From: Armatimonadota bacterium
GTDB taxonomy: Bacteria > Armatimonadota > DTGP01 > JAKQQT01
NCBI GenBank assembly: GCA_036504095.1
Contig: DASXVS010000025.1
Coordinates: 27,249 to 91,248 of the forward strand
Direction of reading: 5' to 3'
DNA: 64,000 bases
Of the stretch, positions 61,650-64,000 are shown in pieces. Made by a program: the position numbers and the translations under genes. The notes under the pieces were generated by a model. It saw nothing but the letters and a program-made list of their open reading frames with translations. It made no database searches and had not been told where the DNA came from. How positions within the stretch are numbered: position 1 is the stretch's first letter; each line of letters opens with the position of its first letter.

Positions 61650-62331
61650 CGGACGGATGCGGGCGAGGGCGCCCGCGCTACGTTGGGGCGGCATCCGGCA
61701 TCCGGGGCGGGGCCGTCGCTGCGCGGGGGATGCGGGCGAGGCGCCCGCGCTACGTTGGGGCGGCATCCAGCATCCAGCATCCAGCATTCAGGGCGGGGCC
61801 GTCGCTGTGCGACGGATGCGGGCGAGGCGCCCGCGCTACGTTGGGGCGGCATCCAGCATCCAGCATCCAGCATCCAGCATTCGGCATTCAGGGCGGAGCC
61901 GTCGCTGCGCGGGGGATGCGGGCGGATGGGTTCGCCCGCGCTACGTTGGGGCGGCATCCAGCATCCAGCATCCAGCATTCAGGGCGGAGCCGTCGCTGCG
62001 CGGGGGATGCGGGCGAGGGCGCCCACGCTACGTTGGGGAGGCAGCCAGCATCCAGCATTCAGCATTCAGCATTCAGGGCGGGGCCGCCGCTGTGCGACGG
62101 ATGCGGGCGAGGGCGCCCGCGCTACGTTGGGGCGGCATCCAGCATCCAGCATCCAGCATTCAGCATTCAGGGCGGAGCCGTCGCTGCGCGACGGATGCGG
62201 GCGAGGCGCCCGCGCTACGTTGGGGCGGCATCCAGCATCCAGCATTCGGCATTCAGGGCGGAGCTGGCGCTGTGCGACGGATGCGGGCGAGGCGCCCGCG
62301 CTACGTTGGGGCGGCATCCAGCATTCAGGGC
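61650..62331. repeat. Eight tandem composite modules: paired hairpins plus heptamers
   Basis: GCTACGTTGGGG recurs eight times (61677, 61749, 61835, 61940, 62027, 62121, 62214, 62300). Each module has a variable number of GCATCCA/GCATTCA heptamers, GGGCGGAG, a CCGTCGC/GCGACGG hairpin with three-base loop (mutated in some copies), and a GCGGGCG/CGCCCGC hairpin. Spacing varies from 72 to 105, mostly by sevens. Long plus-strand frames across it are artefacts of the repeat. Confidence 0.9.
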
Positions 62332-62355
62332 GGGGGCACGGCATGGCGTGCCCCC
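62332..62355. terminator. Hairpin after the terminase gene
   Basis: GGGGGCACG (62332-62340) pairs perfectly with CGTGCCCCC (62347-62355). It lies 15 nt after the terminase stop on the minus strand. On the plus strand TGGCATTTTTG follows, so it may also stop transcription entering from the repeat island. Confidence 0.55.
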
Positions 62356-62369
62356 TGGCATTTTTGCCG

Positions 62370-63719
62370 TTACCGTAGAATTCGCGCGGTGACGCTGGCG
62401 AAGCGGGCGTTTGCGGCGTGGAGGGCCATGGCGAGGGCCCAGAATTTGTCGGCGTGGTTGGAGTCGACGACCGGGGCGTCGAATCGTGCGTGTCCGGATT
62501 CCAGCCAGGTGCGGCGGACGGCGTGGAGTTGGTCCATCAGCGACCTGTGGCGCGGCAGCGAGAGTGCGCCCGCCTGCAACTGCCGTTTGACCTCGTGCGC
62601 CATCATCTCCTTCAGGCGGCCTGTGAAGTGCAGGCCCGTTACACGATCGGGATATGCGCCCGCCAGATTCTCGCTGAGGTTGTTTCCGATGCCGGTCGCG
62701 TCGATGCAGAGCCGTTCGACCCCGGCGATCCGCAGGCAGTCCAGCACGGCTTCTTCCTGGCGCCAGTAGGTCTCGTTGACCATGCTCTTGATGCAACAGA
62801 CGGACCATCGGTCGCCGTCGGCCCGGATCACCACGATTTCGGTGGCGTGGGCGACGCGTCCGATGTCCACGCCGGCGTACAGCCGGCCACCCATTGCGGC
62901 GAGGCTTGACCACGTGGCGGCCATCGGGACGTCGCGTACGTTGTCCATGATTTCCGGCCACGTGATGAAGGCGTCCTTGAGGTCGACGAAGTGGAGTTCA
63001 TACTCCTGCTGGAACGTTACGCTGTCCATTGCGCCGCGCAGGCGCTGCAGGACTTCGGTGCCATACCGATCCACGCGTACATCGGCGATCGCTTCGGCGT
63101 CGGCGGCCTCGGGGTCGGTGCACAACCACGGGGCGCGCCACCACGGCACGGTGTGCTGGGAGAAGCGGGACACAAGATCCGGCTCCGACAGCAGGCGCCA
63201 GAACATACCGGCATCGCCGTTCGGCGTGGAGGCAACGGTGACCCTTCCGCCGTGGGTGACGACCGGAAGCGCGCCGCCGTATACGCGTTCGGAGTGCGGA
63301 TAGAACGCCATTTCGTCGAGGTAGAGGCTGGCGCCGGCCTTTCCGCGTGGCGCGCGGCATGGAAACGAGAGGAGTCGGCCTCCGCCCTCGAAGAGCATCT
63401 CGTAGGCGGACGCGCGGCGAAGGGGGACACGCATCCTGGGCGGCAGGGCTTCGTAGAGGTCGCGCGCATAGAAGATCTTCTCAGCAGCTTCCTCGCGGTT
63501 GAGGCTGACGAAGATACTGAAATGCCGGTTGGCGATGGCCTGGCCGAGGGCTTCCAGCGCGAACAGCCACGAGAAACCCGTTTGCCGCGCCTTTAAGACG
63601 GACCGCATGGGAGATCGGTCGGCGAGAAAGGCCTGCTGGTAACCGGTGAGTGTGTGCCCGGACCCACGAAGTGCCGAAGCGATCACCTCGTCCGCCGTCC
63701 ACCTGCGCCGTCTCTTCAT
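62370..63719 (-). CDS. Phage-type terminase large subunit
   Basis: The 449-residue protein has an ATPase domain with LKARQTGFSW (Walker A variant, about 43-52), ASLYLDEMAFYPHSE (Walker B with catalytic Glu, about 128) and TVASTPNGDAGMFW (coupling motif, about 160), then an RNase H-like nuclease with acidic positions in AGVDIGRVAHATE (about 281), CIDATGIGNNLS (about 336) and SNHADKFWALAMAL (about 423). This is the complete two-domain layout of phage DNA-packaging motors, resembling Mu gp28-type or gene-transfer-agent terminases. AGGAGG stands eight bases before the ATG. No portal, capsid or small-terminase gene is visible; they could lie beyond the right edge. It is bounded by repeat arrays on both sides. 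Confidence 0.88.
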   Translation of the reverse strand: MKRRRRWTADEVIASALRGSGHTLTGYQQAFLADRSPMRSVLKARQTGFSWLFALEALGQAIANRHFSIFVSLNREEAAEKIFYARDLYEALPPRMRVPLRRASAYEMLFEGGGRLLSFPCRAPRGKAGASLYLDEMAFYPHSERVYGGALPVVTHGGRVTVASTPNGDAGMFWRLLSEPDLVSRFSQHTVPWWRAPWLCTDPEAADAEAIADVRVDRYGTEVLQRLRGAMDSVTFQQEYELHFVDLKDAFITWPEIMDNVRDVPMAATWSSLAAMGGRLYAGVDIGRVAHATEIVVIRADGDRWSVCCIKSMVNETYWRQEEAVLDCLRIAGVERLCIDATGIGNNLSENLAGAYPDRVTGLHFTGRLKEMMAHEVKRQLQAGALSLPRHRSLMDQLHAVRRTWLESGHARFDAPVVDSNHADKFWALAMALHAANARFASVTARILR

Positions 63720-63775
63720 TTTGTTGCCTCCTACTTACTAGCCCGTTTGGAGGGGGTTTTGTCTGAAGTATTTTT

Positions 63776-64000
63776 GGGCTGAGGGCTGAGGGCTGAGGGC
63801 TGAGGGCTGAGGGCTGAGGGCTGAGGGCTGAGGGCTGGGGGCTGAGGGCTGGGGGCTGAGGGCTGAGGGCTGGGGGCTGAGGTCTGAGAGCTGAGAGCTG
63901 AGAGCTGAGGGCTGGGGGCTGAGGGCTGGGGGCTGGGGGCTGGGGGCTGAGGGCTGGGGGCTGAGGGCTGGGGGCTGAGGGCTGGGGGCTGAGGGCTGGG
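63776..64000. repeat. GGGCTGA heptamer array running off the window edge
   Basis: Thirty-two units in exact phase, mostly GGGCTGA or GGGCTGG with a few GAGCTGA and GGTCTGA, then the window ends. The G3 tracts with 4-nt loops match the canonical G-quadruplex pattern many times over. It begins 57 nt upstream of the terminase start. No gene is seen. Confidence 0.93.

Noticed and set aside
61517..62769. Three overlapping plus-strand frames of 240-370 codons across the module array
   Set aside because: Again open in all frames because of the repeat; they also run antisense into the real terminase gene. No protein family is visible.
59136..63720. Insertion sequence or transposon
   Set aside because: No transposase or recombinase gene and no clear terminal inverted repeats with target duplications are visible, although the block structure suggests copying.
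59316..64000. True telomere of a linear chromosome
   Set aside because: The arrays are internal, degenerate, followed by ordinary genes and present at several places; no terminal inverted repeat or protelomerase signal is seen. The right array touches the window edge, which is only a cut.
1..64000. tRNA or rRNA genes
   Set aside because: I looked through all spacers over 100 nt and saw no cloverleaf-like arrangement or conserved rRNA sequence; a covariance-model search would be needed to exclude degenerate cases.

Overview
The window is about 63 kb of compact, high-GC bacterial chromosome in which every gene I can support (39, two cut or touched by repeats at the edges) lies on the minus strand; reading order is therefore from position 64000 down to 1. 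A type IV pilus with a secretin (so two membranes), a PASTA-domain Ser/Thr kinase, large secreted beta-propeller proteins, prepilins ending in a shared LFLDGH motif and glycoside hydrolases together suggest a diderm environmental lineage such as Armatimonadota. That is inference; there is no rRNA or other taxonomic marker here.

Layout in transcription order: (1) 63776-64000, an array of GGGCTGA heptamers; (2) 62370-63719, a lone phage-type terminase large subunit; (3) 59316-62340, a 3-kb repeat island of phase-locked heptamers, hairpin modules and 54-bp duplications, holding one small membrane-protein gene; (4) pilB; (5) a carbohydrate block: GH38 alpha-mannosidase, GH2 beta-galactosidase-like enzyme, a small membrane protein and two DUF5009-type acyltransferases; (6) pilT, pilC, pilD; (7) two prepilins, three oversized PilV/PilW/PilX-like minor pilins and two giant secreted propeller proteins of 1526 and 2730 residues that sit where PilY1 sits in classical pilus operons; (8) pilM, pilN, pilO, a PilP-like protein, an STN-domain protein and the secretin; (9) aroC, aroK, an AspT/YidE-type transporter, a DUF2721 protein, a FlaR-like P-loop kinase and aroB; (10) a small membrane protein, a DUF362 protein, a PASTA kinase, rpe, a membrane protein and ribD-ribE-ribBA-ribH, ending in a Gfo/Idh/MocA oxidoreductase cut by the window edge. 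The pilMNOPQ block followed by aro genes recalls the pilMNOPQ-aroK-aroB linkage of proteobacteria.

The most unusual signal is not a gene. Intergenic DNA is repeatedly built from 7-nt units that hold phase exactly but drift in sequence (families GGGTTCA, GCATCCA, GGTGTCA, TAGTCAG, GCAAAAT, GGGCTGA). In the repeat island 34 and 26 units run without one phase slip. Elsewhere heptads fill the spacer between neighbouring genes and stop 4 to 10 nt before the start codon (aroC, pilD, the 1526-residue protein gene, ribBA), taking the place of a Shine-Dalgarno; two of these spacers fold into long hairpins. The G-rich arrays match canonical G-quadruplex patterns and look telomere-like. Around them are tandem modules, each with two hairpins.

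Working together, regions 4 and 6-8 should make one complete type IV pilus (motors PilB and PilT, platform PilC, peptidase PilD, pilins, alignment proteins, secretin) with giant propeller tip or adhesin candidates. Regions 9-10 supply chorismate precursors and riboflavin. Region 5 suggests use of mannose- and galactose-containing glycans.
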